Below are positions 30,311 to 39,783 of a DNA stretch of 64,000 nucleotides, piece by piece; position 1 is the stretch's first letter; each line of letters opens with the position of its first letter. Below the pieces are notes generated by a model. The model was not told the DNA's origin. It searched no databases and saw only the letters and a list, made by a program, of their open reading frames with translations. The translations under genes and the position numbers were made by a program. Source of the DNA: Pseudonocardia sediminis (GTDB lineage: Bacteria; Actinomycetota; Actinomycetes; Mycobacteriales; Pseudonocardiaceae); contig NZ_SHKL01000001.1 in NCBI RefSeq assembly GCF_004217185.1, positions 372,001-436,000 on the forward strand, given 5' to 3'.

Positions 30311-31252
30311 CTACCCGACGCTCCTCCCGGCCGACGCGGGGGTGTCCCGCCCGGCCGTCGACGTCACCGGGCGCGGCACCAGGGTCAGGAGGGTCGCCTC
30401 CGGAGGGCAGGCGAAGCGGACCGGGGCGTAGGGCGAGGTGCCCAGTCCGGCCGAGACGTGCAGCCGCGTGTGGCTGCCCCACCGCGACGCCCCGCGGGCC
30501 CGGGAGCGGTCGATCCCGCAGTTGGTGACCACCGCGCCGTAGCCCGGGATCCGGAGTTGCCCACCGTGCGTGTGGCCGGCCAGGACGAGGTCGCAGCCGT
30601 CGGCGGCGAACCCGTCGAGCACGCGCGGCTCGGGGGAGTGGGTCAGGCCCAGGCGCAGGTCCGCGGCGTCGTCGTGGCCGGAGATCCGCGGGTAGCGGTC
30701 CAGGTTCAGGTGCGGGTCGTCGACGCCGGCGATCGCGATCGTCCGGCCGTCGACGGTCAGGTGGTGACGGGCGTGGGTGGCGTCGAGCCAGCCGTGCTCG
30801 CGGAAGGCGGCGCGCAGGTCCGTCCACGGCAGCTTCTCGCCGTGCACCCGTCGGGTGTCGCCGCGGCGTAGGTAGCGGGCCGGGTTCTTCGGCGTGGGGC
30901 CGTAGTAGTCGTTGCTGCCGAACACGAACGCGCCCGGCCGCTCGAGCAGCGGGCCCAGCGCGGCCAGGACGCCGGGGACGGCGGCGGTGTGTGCGAGGTT
31001 GTCCCCGGTGTTGATCACCAGGTCCGGCTCCAGGGACGCCAGCTCGGACACCCAGCGGATCTTGCTCCGCTGACCGGGCGTCAGGTGCAGGTCGGAGACG
31101 TGCAGGAGACGCAACGGTCGGGCGTCGGCGGCCAGGACGGGCAGCGTGGCCTCACGCAACGTCCAGTGCCGGCGTTCGATGCCCACCGCGTAGGCGAGCG
31201 TGGCGGCGCCGGTGGCGACGGTTCCCAGAGCGATGCGGGACCAGGTGTTCAC
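30311..31252 (-). CDS. Metallophosphoesterase (membrane-anchored, YkuE/YaeI type)
   Basis: 313 residues. A single N-terminal hydrophobic segment ([18 protein letters not shown]) anchors a calcineurin-like phosphoesterase. Metal-binding motifs are complete: HVSDLHL, NTGDN, FGSNDYY (GNH-equivalent), GLTHSPE and [10 protein letters not shown]. The C-terminus has [15 protein letters not shown] typical of the family. It likely acts on phosphate esters at the membrane face; substrate unknown. GTG start gives [10 protein letters not shown]. Divergent from the YqeY gene. Confidence 0.92.
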   Translation of the reverse strand: MNTWSRIALGTVATGAATLAYAVGIERRHWTLREATLPVLAADARPLRLLHVSDLHLTPGQRSKIRWVSELASLEPDLVINTGDNLAHTAAVPGVLAALGPLLERPGAFVFGSNDYYGPTPKNPARYLRRGDTRRVHGEKLPWTDLRAAFREHGWLDATHARHHLTVDGRTIAIAGVDDPHLNLDRYPRISGHDDAADLRLGLTHSPEPRVLDGFAADGCDLVLAGHTHGGQLRIPGYGAVVTNCGIDRSRARGASRWGSHTRLHVSAGLGTSPYAPVRFACPPEATLLTLVPRPVTSTAGRDTPASAGRSVG

Positions 31253-31330
31253 GAATCCCAGGGTACGACCCGATCACCCGGGAGGAGCGAGGGCGGAACG
31301 AGCACCGGCAGCGGACTAGTGTGCACGACC

Positions 31331-31801
31331 GTGACCACCCTCAAGGAGCAGTTGCGCACCGACCTCACCGCCGCCATGAAGAGCCGCGACGAGCTGGTCA
31401 AGGCCACCCTGCGCCTGACCCTGACCGCGATCGGCAACGCCGAGGTCTCGGGCACCAGCGCGCGTGAGCTCTCCGACGACGAGGTGCTCACCGTGATCAC
31501 CAAGGAGTCGAAGAAGCGGGCCGAGTCGGCGGAGGCGTTCGCCGCGGCCGGGCGTGACGAGCAGGCCGCCCAGGAGCGCGCGGAGGCCGAGGTGCTGGCC
31601 CGCTACCTGCCCACCCAGCTCTCCGACGACGAGGTCGACGCCCTCGCCCGCCAGGCCGTCGCCGACGTCACCGCCGAGACCGGGGAGCAGCCCGGCCCGC
31701 GTCAGATGGGCCAGGTCATGAAGAAGGCGAACGCCGCCGCGGAGGGCCGCGCGGAAGGTGGTCGCATCGCCGCAGCCGTGAAGAAGCAGCTCGTCGGCTG
31801 A
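31331..31801 (+). CDS. GatB/YqeY domain protein
   Basis: 156 residues, full-length YqeY. N-terminal MTTLKEQLRTDLTAAMKSRD and central ITKESKKRAESAEAFAAAGR match the family; C-terminal GPRQMGQVMKKANAAAEGRAEG matches the GatB tail domain. These proteins resemble the tRNA-binding end of the amidotransferase GatB; their own role is not firmly known. GTG start at 31331. A strong hairpin separates it from topA. Confidence 0.94.
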   Translation: MTTLKEQLRTDLTAAMKSRDELVKATLRLTLTAIGNAEVSGTSARELSDDEVLTVITKESKKRAESAEAFAAAGRDEQAAQERAEAEVLARYLPTQLSDDEVDALARQAVADVTAETGEQPGPRQMGQVMKKANAAAEGRAEGGRIAAAVKKQLVG

Positions 31802-31820
31802 GCCGGGCCCGCACCGAACA

Positions 31821-31871
31821 GAACGAGCGTGAGGTTCGTGGCGTAGGTCGCCGCGAACGTCACGCTCGTTC
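31821..31871. terminator. Bidirectional terminator between yqeY-like gene and topA
   Basis: 18-base arms (31821-31838 and 31854-31871), GAACGAGCGTGAGGTTCG against CGAACGTCACGCTCGTTC, with a single mismatch and a 15-base loop, centred in the gap between the convergent genes. Confidence 0.85.
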
Positions 31872-31892
31872 GGTCTGTCCAGCCCTGCCGGG

Positions 31893-34802
31893 TTACTTGG
31901 CGGGGGTCTTGCGGGTGGTCGTGCGTTTGGCGGGGGCCTTCTTCGCCGTCGTGCTCGTCGTCTTCTTGGCCGCCGCCGTCTTGCTCGTGGTCGACTTCGC
32001 GGGAGCGCGCTTGGCCGGGGCCTTCTTGGGCGGGGCCTTGGCGCGGCGCTCGGCGAGGAGCTCGGAGGCGCGGTCGTCGGTCAGCTCCTCGACCGAGTCG
32101 CCCTTGCGCAGGCTCGCGTTCGACTGGCCGTCGGTGACGTACGGGCCGAAGCGCCCGTCCTTGATCACCATTTTCTGGCCGGTCGAGGGGTCCTCACCGA
32201 GCTCGCGCAGCGGCGGCTGGGCCGAGGCGCTGCGTCCCCGCTGCTTGGGCTGGGCGTAGATCGCCTGAGCCTGCTCCAGGGTGACCGTGAACAGCTGCTC
32301 CTCGTCGGTCAGCGACCGCGAGTCGGTGCCCTTCTTCAGGTACGGCCCGTAGCGGCCGTTCTGGGCGGTGATCTCCTCGTGCGACTCCGGGTCGGTCCCG
32401 ACGACCCGCGGCAGCGACAGCAGCCGCAGCGCGTCCTCGAGCGTCACCGAGTCCACGGCCATCGACTTGAACAGCGAGCCGGTGCGCGGCTTCGGCTTGG
32501 CCGGGGCCTTCTTCTTCGCGCCGGTCGCCGTCTCGGCCGGGGCCTCCGGCTCGGGCAGGATCTCGGTGACGTACGGGCCGAACCGGCCCTCCTTCGCCAC
32601 GATCTCGTGCCCGGTGACCGGGTCGGTGCCCAGCTTGCGGCCCTCCTGCGGCACCGAGAACAGCTTCTCGGCGATCTCCGCGGTGAGCTCGTCCGGCGGC
32701 AGCTCCTCGGGCAGGTTCGCCCGCTGGGCCTTCTCCTCGACCATGCGCTCCAGGTAGGGGCCGTAGCGCCCGACCCGGACCACGACGTCGCGGCCGTCGG
32801 AGTCGGTGAACATCGGGATCGAGTTCACCGTCCGGGCGTCGATCTCCTCGAGGTTCGCCCCGACCAGCTTCTTCAGACCGCCGGCGCGGGCGACGGAGCC
32901 CTCACCGCCCTTGGCGGCGCCGAAGTAGAAGCCGTTGAGCCAGTCCGTACGCGAGTCCGACCCGGACGCGATCGAGTCGAGGTCGTCCTCCATCGCGGCG
33001 GTGAAGTCGTAGTCGACGAGCTGGCCGAAGTGGTGCTCCATCAGCCCGATCACCGAGAAGGCGACCCAGGACGGGACCAGCGCAGAACCCTTCTTCCACA
33101 CGTACCCGCGGTCCAGGATCGTCTTGATGATCGAGGCGTAGGTCGACGGGCGGCCGATCCCGAGCTCCTCGAGCCGCTTGACCAGGCTGGGCTCGGAGAA
33201 CCGCGACGGCGGGTTCGTCGAGTGGCCCTCGGCGGTCAGCTCGGCCGCGGTCAGCGCCTGGCCCTCGGTGAGCTGCGGGAGCCGCGACTCGGCGTCGTCG
33301 GCCTCGCCGCCGCTGCCCTCCTCGACGGTCTCGACGTAGGCCTTGAGGAACCCGGGGAAGGTGATCGTGCGCCCGGACGAGGCGAACGTGACCTCCTCGC
33401 CGGTGCCGGCCGTCCCGGTGATCCGGACGCTGATCGACGTGCCGCGCGCGTCGTTCATCTGCGATGCGATCGTGCGCTGCCAGATCAGCTCGTAGAGACG
33501 GAAGTCGTCGCCGTCGACCTCGCGGGCGATCTCGCCGGGGGTGCGGAAGGCCTCGCCGGCGGGGCGGATGGCCTCGTGCGCCTCCTGGGCGTTCTTGACC
33601 TTGCGCGTGTACTGGCGCGGCTTGTCGGCGACGTAGGCGTCGCCGTAGAGCTCGCGGGCCTGGCTGCGGGCGGCGGAGATGGCCGACTCGGACAGCGTCG
33701 TCGAGTCGGTACGCATGTAGGTGATGTAGCCGTTCTCGTACAGCCGCTGCGCGCCGCGCATCGTGCGCTCGGCGGAGAACCGCAGCTTGCGGCCGGCCTC
33801 CTGCTGCAGCGTCGAGGTCATGAACGGCGCGTAGGGCTTGCGCGTGTACGGCTTCGACTCGACCGAGGAGACGGTCAGGTCGCGGCCCTGCAGCGCCTCG
33901 GCCAGACGGCGGGCGCCGCCCTCGTCGAGGACGCGGACCTCGTTGCCCTTGAGCTTGCCGTCGGAACCGAAGTCGCGACCGGTGGCCACCCGGGTGCCGT
34001 CGACGGCGACCAGGCGCGAGCCGAACTGGCGCGGGGTGGCCTCGGCGCCGGCGTCCATCGTCGCGGCGATGTCCCAGTACTCGGCGGAGCGGAACGCGAT
34101 GCGCTCCCGCTCGCGCTGCACGATCAGGCGGGTCGCCACCGACTGCACGCGGCCCGCCGACAGGCGCGGCATGACCTTCTTCCACAGCACGGGGGAGACC
34201 TCGTAGCCGTAGAGGCGGTCCAGGATCCGGCGGGTCTCCTGCGCGTCGACGAGGTCCTGGTCGAGCTCGCGGGTGTTCTCCGCCGCCGCCCGGATCGCCG
34301 ACTCGGTGATCTCGTGGAAGACCATCCGGCGGACCGGGACCTTCGGCTTGAGCGTCTCGAGCAGGTGCCAGGCGATGGCCTCGCCCTCGCGGTCGGGGTC
34401 CGTCGCGAGCAGGAGCTCGTCGACCGACTTCAGGGCCTCGCGCAGCTCGGAGACGGTGCTGCGCTTCTCCGGCGTGACGATGTAGAGGGGGCTGAACGCG
34501 TTGTCGACGTCCACGCCCAGGCGGGCCCAGGACTCGCCCTTGTACTTGGCCGGGACGTCCGCGGCGCCGCGCGGCAGGTCACGGATGTGACCGACCGAGG
34601 ACTCCACGATGTAGTCGCTGCCGAGGTAGGGCGCGATCTTCTTCGCCTTGGTGGGGGACTCGACGATCACCAGCCGCTTGAGCGGGCGGCTCGCCGCCGT
34701 GGCCGTTGTGGTGGGTGTCCGGGGGCTCCCGCCGGCCTCTGTCGCCTCGGCGCGTGTCGTGCCCGAACTGGTCGTTCCCGTTGCCACCTGGTCATACCCC
34801 AT
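31893..34802 (-). CDS. topA: DNA topoisomerase I
   Basis: 969 residues; relaxes negative supercoils. The Toprim motif RLVIVESPTKAKKIAPYLG lies near residue 44, with the DPDREGEAIAWHL metal site following; the active-site Tyr lies in NGYITYMRTDSTTLSESA. No Cys4 zinc fingers are present; instead there are four C-terminal repeats of the form GRYGPYL/GRFGPYV. A Lys/Ala-rich basic tail of about 50 residues (KKAPAKRAPAK type) follows, as in mycobacterial TopA, where such tails aid DNA binding. The N-terminal 40 residues are Thr-rich and start choice is uncertain (ATG 34802 chosen). Adjacent to the same unknown gene as in mycobacteria. Confidence 0.95.
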   Translation of the reverse strand: MGYDQVATGTTSSGTTRAEATEAGGSPRTPTTTATAASRPLKRLVIVESPTKAKKIAPYLGSDYIVESSVGHIRDLPRGAADVPAKYKGESWARLGVDVDNAFSPLYIVTPEKRSTVSELREALKSVDELLLATDPDREGEAIAWHLLETLKPKVPVRRMVFHEITESAIRAAAENTRELDQDLVDAQETRRILDRLYGYEVSPVLWKKVMPRLSAGRVQSVATRLIVQRERERIAFRSAEYWDIAATMDAGAEATPRQFGSRLVAVDGTRVATGRDFGSDGKLKGNEVRVLDEGGARRLAEALQGRDLTVSSVESKPYTRKPYAPFMTSTLQQEAGRKLRFSAERTMRGAQRLYENGYITYMRTDSTTLSESAISAARSQARELYGDAYVADKPRQYTRKVKNAQEAHEAIRPAGEAFRTPGEIAREVDGDDFRLYELIWQRTIASQMNDARGTSISVRITGTAGTGEEVTFASSGRTITFPGFLKAYVETVEEGSGGEADDAESRLPQLTEGQALTAAELTAEGHSTNPPSRFSEPSLVKRLEELGIGRPSTYASIIKTILDRGYVWKKGSALVPSWVAFSVIGLMEHHFGQLVDYDFTAAMEDDLDSIASGSDSRTDWLNGFYFGAAKGGEGSVARAGGLKKLVGANLEEIDARTVNSIPMFTDSDGRDVVVRVGRYGPYLERMVEEKAQRANLPEELPPDELTAEIAEKLFSVPQEGRKLGTDPVTGHEIVAKEGRFGPYVTEILPEPEAPAETATGAKKKAPAKPKPRTGSLFKSMAVDSVTLEDALRLLSLPRVVGTDPESHEEITAQNGRYGPYLKKGTDSRSLTDEEQLFTVTLEQAQAIYAQPKQRGRSASAQPPLRELGEDPSTGQKMVIKDGRFGPYVTDGQSNASLRKGDSVEELTDDRASELLAERRAKAPPKKAPAKRAPAKSTTSKTAAAKKTTSTTAKKAPAKRTTTRKTPAK

Positions 34803-35023
34803 CTCTCCGGCCGCGTCGCTCTCTCGTGGCGACGTCCTCGCCGTTCTCAGGCCGCTCGTCGCGGCCCGTGTGCGGCGGCCGGGACGGCGCATCCACCCGC
34901 AGGTCGACGCCCGGTCTCGGTTCGCACGATCTCACACCGTCGCACAGCCGCGCGGCGGGAAGAACCCCACCGCCGTCGGTCGGGTGCGTGACGAGCACCC
35001 TATTCCTACCCGGATCCGGCAGG

Positions 35024-35620
35024 TCAGGCGGCCGGTCGCCCTCGGTGACGGGGCCACTCCGCCGGATCCAGACCGGACGGCGCGGGGCCGACGAGCTCGA
35101 CCAGCCGGGCGAGGCGACGGGACCCGTGGATCCTCAACGCGGGCCCGGGAACGCCGCATTCCCCGGTCGCCAGCCGCGCCGGGGGAAGGCCGGCCCGGGT
35201 GGTCGCGGCGACCAGCGGTCCGTGCGTGTCGACGGCGTCCGGGTCGAGCAGTAGCAGGTAGCCGCCGCGCAGGTCGGCGCAGCCCGCGGCCAGGGCCCAC
35301 AGCCGCAGGGTGGCGCCGTCGAGCTGGAAGCCGGCCGGGACGCACTTGCCGCCGCGCGGGCCGGTCCAGGCCCGGGCCAGGGGCACCAGGTCGCGCCGGT
35401 AGGCGCTGCGCATCGAGGCGCCGTCGTCGTCGGCCCGCAGGGTGACGTCCCGGGCGGCCACGACGGCCCGCAGCGCCCGCTCACGGCCGTCGTGCGGCAG
35501 CGGGACGTCGAGACGGGCCGTGTCACCCGCGCCGAAGCGCGCGATCCGTCCGGGCCCGCAGAGCAGCCCGGCGAGGTCGGCGAGCCCGGCCGGGCGGGCC
35601 TCCGCGGAGAACAGCGACAT
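35024..35620 (-). CDS. Conserved actinobacterial protein of unknown function (topA neighbour)
   Basis: 198 residues from ATG giving MSLFSAEARPAGLADLAGLL. The segment CGPGRIARFGAGDTARLDVPL and the RRDLVPLARAWT region look well conserved, and no catalytic motif is recognised. In M. tuberculosis a similar-sized conserved protein (Rv3647c) sits beside topA in the same orientation, and this appears to be its counterpart; I recall this and cannot check it here. Cytoplasmic, no helices. An SOS-like box lies about 20 bases upstream of the start, so a DNA-damage link is possible but untested. Confidence 0.75.
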   Translation of the reverse strand: MSLFSAEARPAGLADLAGLLCGPGRIARFGAGDTARLDVPLPHDGRERALRAVVAARDVTLRADDDGASMRSAYRRDLVPLARAWTGPRGGKCVPAGFQLDGATLRLWALAAGCADLRGGYLLLLDPDAVDTHGPLVAATTRAGLPPARLATGECGVPGPALRIHGSRRLARLVELVGPAPSGLDPAEWPRHRGRPAA

Positions 35621-35639
35621 CTGCGGCACGGCCGCAGGA

Positions 35640-35655
35640 TAGAACGAATGTTCGA
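35640..35655 (-). promoter_or_regulatory. LexA/SOS-like box
   Basis: On the minus strand TCGAAC-ATTC-GTTCTA, ten of twelve positions matching the actinobacterial/mycobacterial SOS consensus TCGAAC-N4-GTTCGA. It overlaps a possible -10 (TATCCT) and ends 20 bases before the gene's ATG, a good position for repression. Match seen; function inferred. Confidence 0.45.
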
Positions 35656-35696
35656 CGGAGTCGATCGCGACCCGCCGTCGATCTCCCGGCGGTGCG

Positions 35697-36290
35697 TCAG
35701 CTGGGCTTGGCCAGCTGGTTGAGCTGCTTGCACTTCGGGGCCGCGGCGACGGCCTTGTCCAGGCGGGGCGTCGCGCCGAGCTGGTTGAGCCCCTGCGCGG
35801 CACCGATCGTGGTCAGCTTGTCCTGGGCTGCCTTGAGCTTGCCCTCGAACCCGGCGACGTCGGCCGGGTTCGCCGAGTCGACGTCGGCCTTGGCCTGCCC
35901 GACGGTCGTGCCGGTGCGGGTCAGCAGGTCGCCGATCGCCTTCGCGAACTGGTCGCCACCGGTGACCGGCGAGGCGCCCACGGCCTTGAGCTGGGTCTGG
36001 CCCTGCCCGATCCCGCCGGCGACCCGGCCCAGGTACTCCGAGAGGCGGGTCTTGATGCCGCCCAGGTCGGCACCGTTGTAGTCCGGGCGGGCCGAGAGCG
36101 GCTGGTAGTAGGACAGCAGCGCGCCGCAGACCTTGTCGCCCCAGACCACCGGGTCGGCACCGGGGCCCGCGGTGGGCCGCGGTGCCGGGTCCGCGGACGG
36201 CGTACCGGCGACCGTCGTCGAGCAGCCGCCGGCGAGCAGTGCGGCGATCAGGGCGGCGGCGGCCACGGCCGGCCGGGCGAAGGGGGCCAT
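35697..36290 (-). CDS. Lipoprotein, tandem paralogue 1, unknown function
   Basis: 197 residues from ATG giving MAPFARPAVAA. A signal peptide ends in a lipobox (LLAGGCSTTVAG). The mature part is helical with WGDKVCGALLSYYQPL, SEYLGRVAGGI, VGASPVTGGDQF, AKADVDSANPADVAGFEGK and C-terminal CKQLNQL. The next gene upstream encodes a protein with the same block order. Two Cys (in VCGAL and PKCKQL) occupy matching places in both and may form a disulfide. Resembles small secreted actinomycete lipoproteins; role unknown. Confidence 0.8.
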   Translation of the reverse strand: MAPFARPAVAAAALIAALLAGGCSTTVAGTPSADPAPRPTAGPGADPVVWGDKVCGALLSYYQPLSARPDYNGADLGGIKTRLSEYLGRVAGGIGQGQTQLKAVGASPVTGGDQFAKAIGDLLTRTGTTVGQAKADVDSANPADVAGFEGKLKAAQDKLTTIGAAQGLNQLGATPRLDKAVAAAPKCKQLNQLAKPS

Positions 36291-36413
36291 CGTCGGCGCT
36301 CCTCGGAGTTCTTCTCGGGTGGGCTCGGGGGAGACGCGGCCCACGTGCGCGCGGCGCCCCTGCCCGCTGCGGGGCGGGGAGCGCCCGTTGAGACGGTATG
36401 ACGACGGCGCGCC

Positions 36414-37028
36414 TCAGCCGCCGCCGCCCTCCCCGTTCGCGGGTGCGGGGGCCTCGGGGGCCGGGGACGCACTCGCGCTCGCGGCGCGGGAGACCTCTCC
36501 GAGACGACGGCAGTTCGCCGAGCTCTGGGACGCCGCCGAGAGCTCCGCGTTCGACGTCAGCCCGGCGAGTGCGGTGTCGCTCTGCAGCCGGGAGACCGGG
36601 GCGAGCGCCTCCGGGAGCTTCTGTTGAAGAGCGGCCGGGTCACCGGTGTCGAGGGCGTCGACCTGGCTCTTCGACGTGGCGAACGCCGTACGGATGTCGG
36701 TCAGCGAGTCGCGCAGGCGGGTGCTGACGGCCTCCCCGTCGTCGACCGGGGCGGCGCCGAGGCGTTGCAGCGTCTCCAGGGTCCCGTCCAGGGCGGTGGT
36801 GGAGCGTCCGAGGTAGTCGCTGATCCCGCGGGTGGTCGCGGCCGGGTCCGCGGCGGCCGCGGGCGGCGTCGTCGCCGTCTGCACGAACGGCAGGACCGCC
36901 CCGCACATCTGGTCGGTCCACTGCTCGGCGGTGATGCCCGACCCGCCGCAGCCGGTGACCGTCACGGCCACGGCCGCCACGATGCCGCTCACACGGATGC
37001 GACCGCGTGCACCCTGACGTTCGCCCAT
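36414..37028 (-). CDS. Lipoprotein, tandem paralogue 2, unknown function
   Basis: 204 residues from ATG giving MGERQGARGRI. Lipobox VTGCGGSG. The block pattern matches its neighbour: WTDQMCGAVLPFVQ, ISDYLGRSTTAL, LGAAPVDDGEAV, VDALDTGDPAALQQKLPEAL, NCRRLGEV; conserved Cys in MCGA and NCRR. The C-terminus adds a low-complexity Ala/Pro/Gly tail. The two genes are consistent with tandem duplication of a surface lipoprotein. No motif gives a substrate. Start between ATG 37028 and 37040 is uncertain. Confidence 0.8.
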   Translation of the reverse strand: MGERQGARGRIRVSGIVAAVAVTVTGCGGSGITAEQWTDQMCGAVLPFVQTATTPPAAAADPAATTRGISDYLGRSTTALDGTLETLQRLGAAPVDDGEAVSTRLRDSLTDIRTAFATSKSQVDALDTGDPAALQQKLPEALAPVSRLQSDTALAGLTSNAELSAASQSSANCRRLGEVSRAASASASPAPEAPAPANGEGGGG

Positions 37029-37096
37029 CTGCTCCTCCAACCGGATGGATCCTCGCCGGTCCGGCGATCGGAGACTAGCCGAACCGGGTGAACGCG

Positions 37097-37138
37097 ACGA
37101 AGGCCGCTCACCCCGCGAACAGGGTGAACGGCCTTCGT
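37097..37138 (-). terminator. Terminator of hppA
   Basis: Nested stem: ACGAAGGCCG / CGGCCTTCGT outside, TCACCC / GGGTGA inside, with CGCGAAC-like loop; located 20 bases downstream of the hppA stop on the minus strand. Confidence 0.85.
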
Positions 37139-37158
37139 GGTCCGGCGTGCGGAGCGGT

Positions 37159-39459
37159 CTAGCCGACCGTGCTCTCCGCGGGGGTGTCGGTGATCGACGA
37201 CGTGCGCCGCTTCGACACCACGACCGCCGCCGCGATGACCGCGACCGCGACGAGCGCGATCACGATGCGGATCACCGGCGAGGAGCCGGGGACCGACAGC
37301 GCGACGATGGCCGGGGCGATCAGGACCGCGACCAGGTTCATCACCTTGATCAGCGGGTTGATGGCCGGGCCGGCGGTGTCCTTGAACGGGTCACCGACGG
37401 TGTCACCGATGATCGTCGCCTCGTGGGCGTCCGACCCCTTGCCACCGTGGTTGCCGTCCTCGACCAGCTTCTTGGCGTTGTCCCAGGCACCACCGGAGTT
37501 GGCCAGGAAGATCGCCATCAGGACGCCGGTCGCGATCGCACCGGCCAGGTAGCCGGCCAGCGGGCCGACGCCGAGGCCGAAGCCGACCGCGATCGGGGCG
37601 AGGATCGCCAGCAGGCCCGGGGTGGCGAGCTCGCGCAGCGAGTCCCGGGTGCAGATGTCGACGACCTTGCTGTACTCGGGCCGCTGGGTGCGGTCCATGA
37701 TGCCGGGCATCTCGCGGAACTGGCGGCGGACCTCGAACACGACCGCACCCGCGGCACGCGTCACGGCGTTGACCGCGAGGCCGGAGAACATGAACACCAC
37801 CGACGCACCGATGATGACGCCGACCAGGGTGTTCGGGCTGAACACCTCGTAGGCGAACGAGGTGCCGACCTGGTCGGCGGCCACGCCGGCCGAGTCCAGC
37901 GCCTGGCTGATCGCGTCGCGGTAGGAGCCGAACAGCGCCGTCGCGGCGAGCACGGCCGTCGCGATCGCGATGCCCTTGGTGATGGCCTTGGTGGTGTTCC
38001 CGACCGCGTCGAGCTCGGTCAGGATGTCCACGCCGTCGCCCTCGACGTCACCGGACATCTCGGCGATGCCCTGCGCGTTGTCCGAGACCGGGCCGAACGT
38101 GTCCATCGCGACGATGACGCCGACCGTGGTCAGCAGGCCGGTACCGGCCAGCGCGACCGCGAACAGCGAGACCACGATCGAGCCGGACAGCAGGAACGCA
38201 CCGTAGACCGCGGCCGAGATGACCAGGGCGGTGTAGACGGCCGACTCGAAGCCGATCGAGATGCCGGACAGGATCACGGTGGCCGGGCCGGTCAGCGACG
38301 ACTTGCCGACGTCCTTGACCGGGGAGTCCTCGGTGCCGGTGTAGTAGCCGGTGATCTTGAGGATGACCGCGGCCAGCACGATGCCGATGATCACGGCGAC
38401 CGACGCGATCAGGCGCGGGTCGGCGGTCAGGGCGGCGACCGAGGCGTCGGAGGGGTTCGTCAGCTCGCCGAAGGTGCCCGGCAGGTAGACGAACGCGGCG
38501 ATGATCGACAGCACGCCGGCGAACGCCGCCGACAGGTAGAAGCTGCGGTTGATCGCCTTGAGGCTGTTCTCGCCCTCGCGCGCCTTGGTCAGGTAGACAC
38601 CCAGGATCGCGGTGACGACACCGATCGCCGGGACGATCAGCGGGAACAGCAGGCCCTGCAGGCCGAACGCCGCGGTGCCCAGGATCAGGGCCGCGACCAG
38701 GGTGACGGCGTAGGACTCGAACAGGTCCGCGGCCATGCCGGCGCAGTCGCCGACGTTGTCGCCCACGTTGTCGGCGATGGTGGCGGCGTTGCGGGGGTCG
38801 TCCTCGGGGATGCCCTGCTCGACCTTGCCGACGAGGTCGGCGCCCACGTCGGCGGCCTTGGTGAAGATGCCGCCGCCGACCCGCATGAACATCGCCAGCA
38901 GGGCGGCGCCGAAGCCGAAGCCCTCCAGGACGCGGGGCGCCTGGCCGGCGTAGACCAGCACGACGACGGCCGCGCCGAACAGGCCCAGGCCGACGGTGAA
39001 CATGCCGACCACGCCGCCGGTGCGGAACGCGATCCGGGTCGCGGTGACCCGGCCGTTCGGCTCACGGGCGGCTGCGGCGACGCGGATGTTGGCGCGTGTG
39101 GCCAGCCACATGCCCAGGTACCCGATGACGGCCGAGAAGACCGCGCCGATGACGAAGAAGATCGACCGGCCGATGCGTTCACCCATGTCCTCCGCCGGAA
39201 GGGCGAACAACAGAACGAACACGATCACCGCGAAGATCGCGAGTGTGCGGAACTGGCGGTTGAGGTACGCCGTGGCGCCTTCCTGGACCGCGCGGCCGAT
39301 CTCCTGCATCGAGGTCGTGCCCTCGCCGTAGGAGAGCACCTCCTTGATCAGCAGACCGCCGACGGCCAGGGCGACGAGGGCGACCACCGCGACCACACCG
39401 ACAACGGTGAGATCTCCCGCTCCGAGCTCGAGGCCCTGCGCGAGGGTGGACTGGAACAT
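37159..39459 (-). CDS. hppA: Membrane-bound proton-translocating pyrophosphatase
   Basis: 766 residues, about sixteen membrane helices; couples PPi hydrolysis to H+ export. The PPi-binding loop contains DVGADLVGKVEQG and EDDPRNAATIADNVGDNVGD; the C-terminal acidic motif is near DNAKKLVEDGNHGGKGSDAH. The diagnostic position in VGNTTKAITKG carries Lys (GNTTKA), marking the K+-independent, H+-pumping class rather than the K+-dependent GNTTAA class. ATG at 39459 is preceded by CAGGAGGAC. Transcribed alone with its own terminator; it probably drives membrane energisation from biosynthetic PPi. Confidence 0.96.
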   Translation of the reverse strand: MFQSTLAQGLELGAGDLTVVGVVAVVALVALAVGGLLIKEVLSYGEGTTSMQEIGRAVQEGATAYLNRQFRTLAIFAVIVFVLLFALPAEDMGERIGRSIFFVIGAVFSAVIGYLGMWLATRANIRVAAAAREPNGRVTATRIAFRTGGVVGMFTVGLGLFGAAVVVLVYAGQAPRVLEGFGFGAALLAMFMRVGGGIFTKAADVGADLVGKVEQGIPEDDPRNAATIADNVGDNVGDCAGMAADLFESYAVTLVAALILGTAAFGLQGLLFPLIVPAIGVVTAILGVYLTKAREGENSLKAINRSFYLSAAFAGVLSIIAAFVYLPGTFGELTNPSDASVAALTADPRLIASVAVIIGIVLAAVILKITGYYTGTEDSPVKDVGKSSLTGPATVILSGISIGFESAVYTALVISAAVYGAFLLSGSIVVSLFAVALAGTGLLTTVGVIVAMDTFGPVSDNAQGIAEMSGDVEGDGVDILTELDAVGNTTKAITKGIAIATAVLAATALFGSYRDAISQALDSAGVAADQVGTSFAYEVFSPNTLVGVIIGASVVFMFSGLAVNAVTRAAGAVVFEVRRQFREMPGIMDRTQRPEYSKVVDICTRDSLRELATPGLLAILAPIAVGFGLGVGPLAGYLAGAIATGVLMAIFLANSGGAWDNAKKLVEDGNHGGKGSDAHEATIIGDTVGDPFKDTAGPAINPLIKVMNLVAVLIAPAIVALSVPGSSPVIRIVIALVAVAVIAAAVVVSKRRTSSITDTPAESTVG

Positions 39460-39783
39460 CCGTCCTCCTGGTTCAGTGGATTCATCCGACCAGGGTCGAC
39501 CGCGGCGGCCGGTGCACCCGCGGGTGCCCGCCCGACGACGGCATCCCTGGCGTCGACAGAGCGCGCGGCGGAGCCGCGCGTGTATACAGCGCCCACGCCG
39601 GAGGGGTCCGGTGCCGGGCGCGTGCAGTGTAGAAGTGTGGCTCACCTCGCACTGCGGCGGGCGTCACAACGTGCGAAAAGGTTCCCGTCGTGATCAACAA
39701 CACAGATCGGTCCACGGCTGCGGGACGGCGTGCGGTGGTGGCTGATCGGCCGTTGTCGGTGCGGTGTGCCAGCCTGGCTCTCC
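39460..39783. other. Divergent promoter region hppA / helicase
   Basis: 324 bases without a gene. It holds a short hairpin (CGCGCGGC, GGA, GCCGCGCG) near 39567-39585 and, on the minus strand, a TACACT that could be an hppA -10 element around 39628. No other feature is convincing. Confidence 0.3.

Noticed and set aside
37045-39693. An 882-codon open frame antisense to hppA
   Set aside because: It is the complement of a strongly recognised pyrophosphatase, consists of Arg/Asp/Gly-rich sequence without domains, and arises from GC-rich codon usage.
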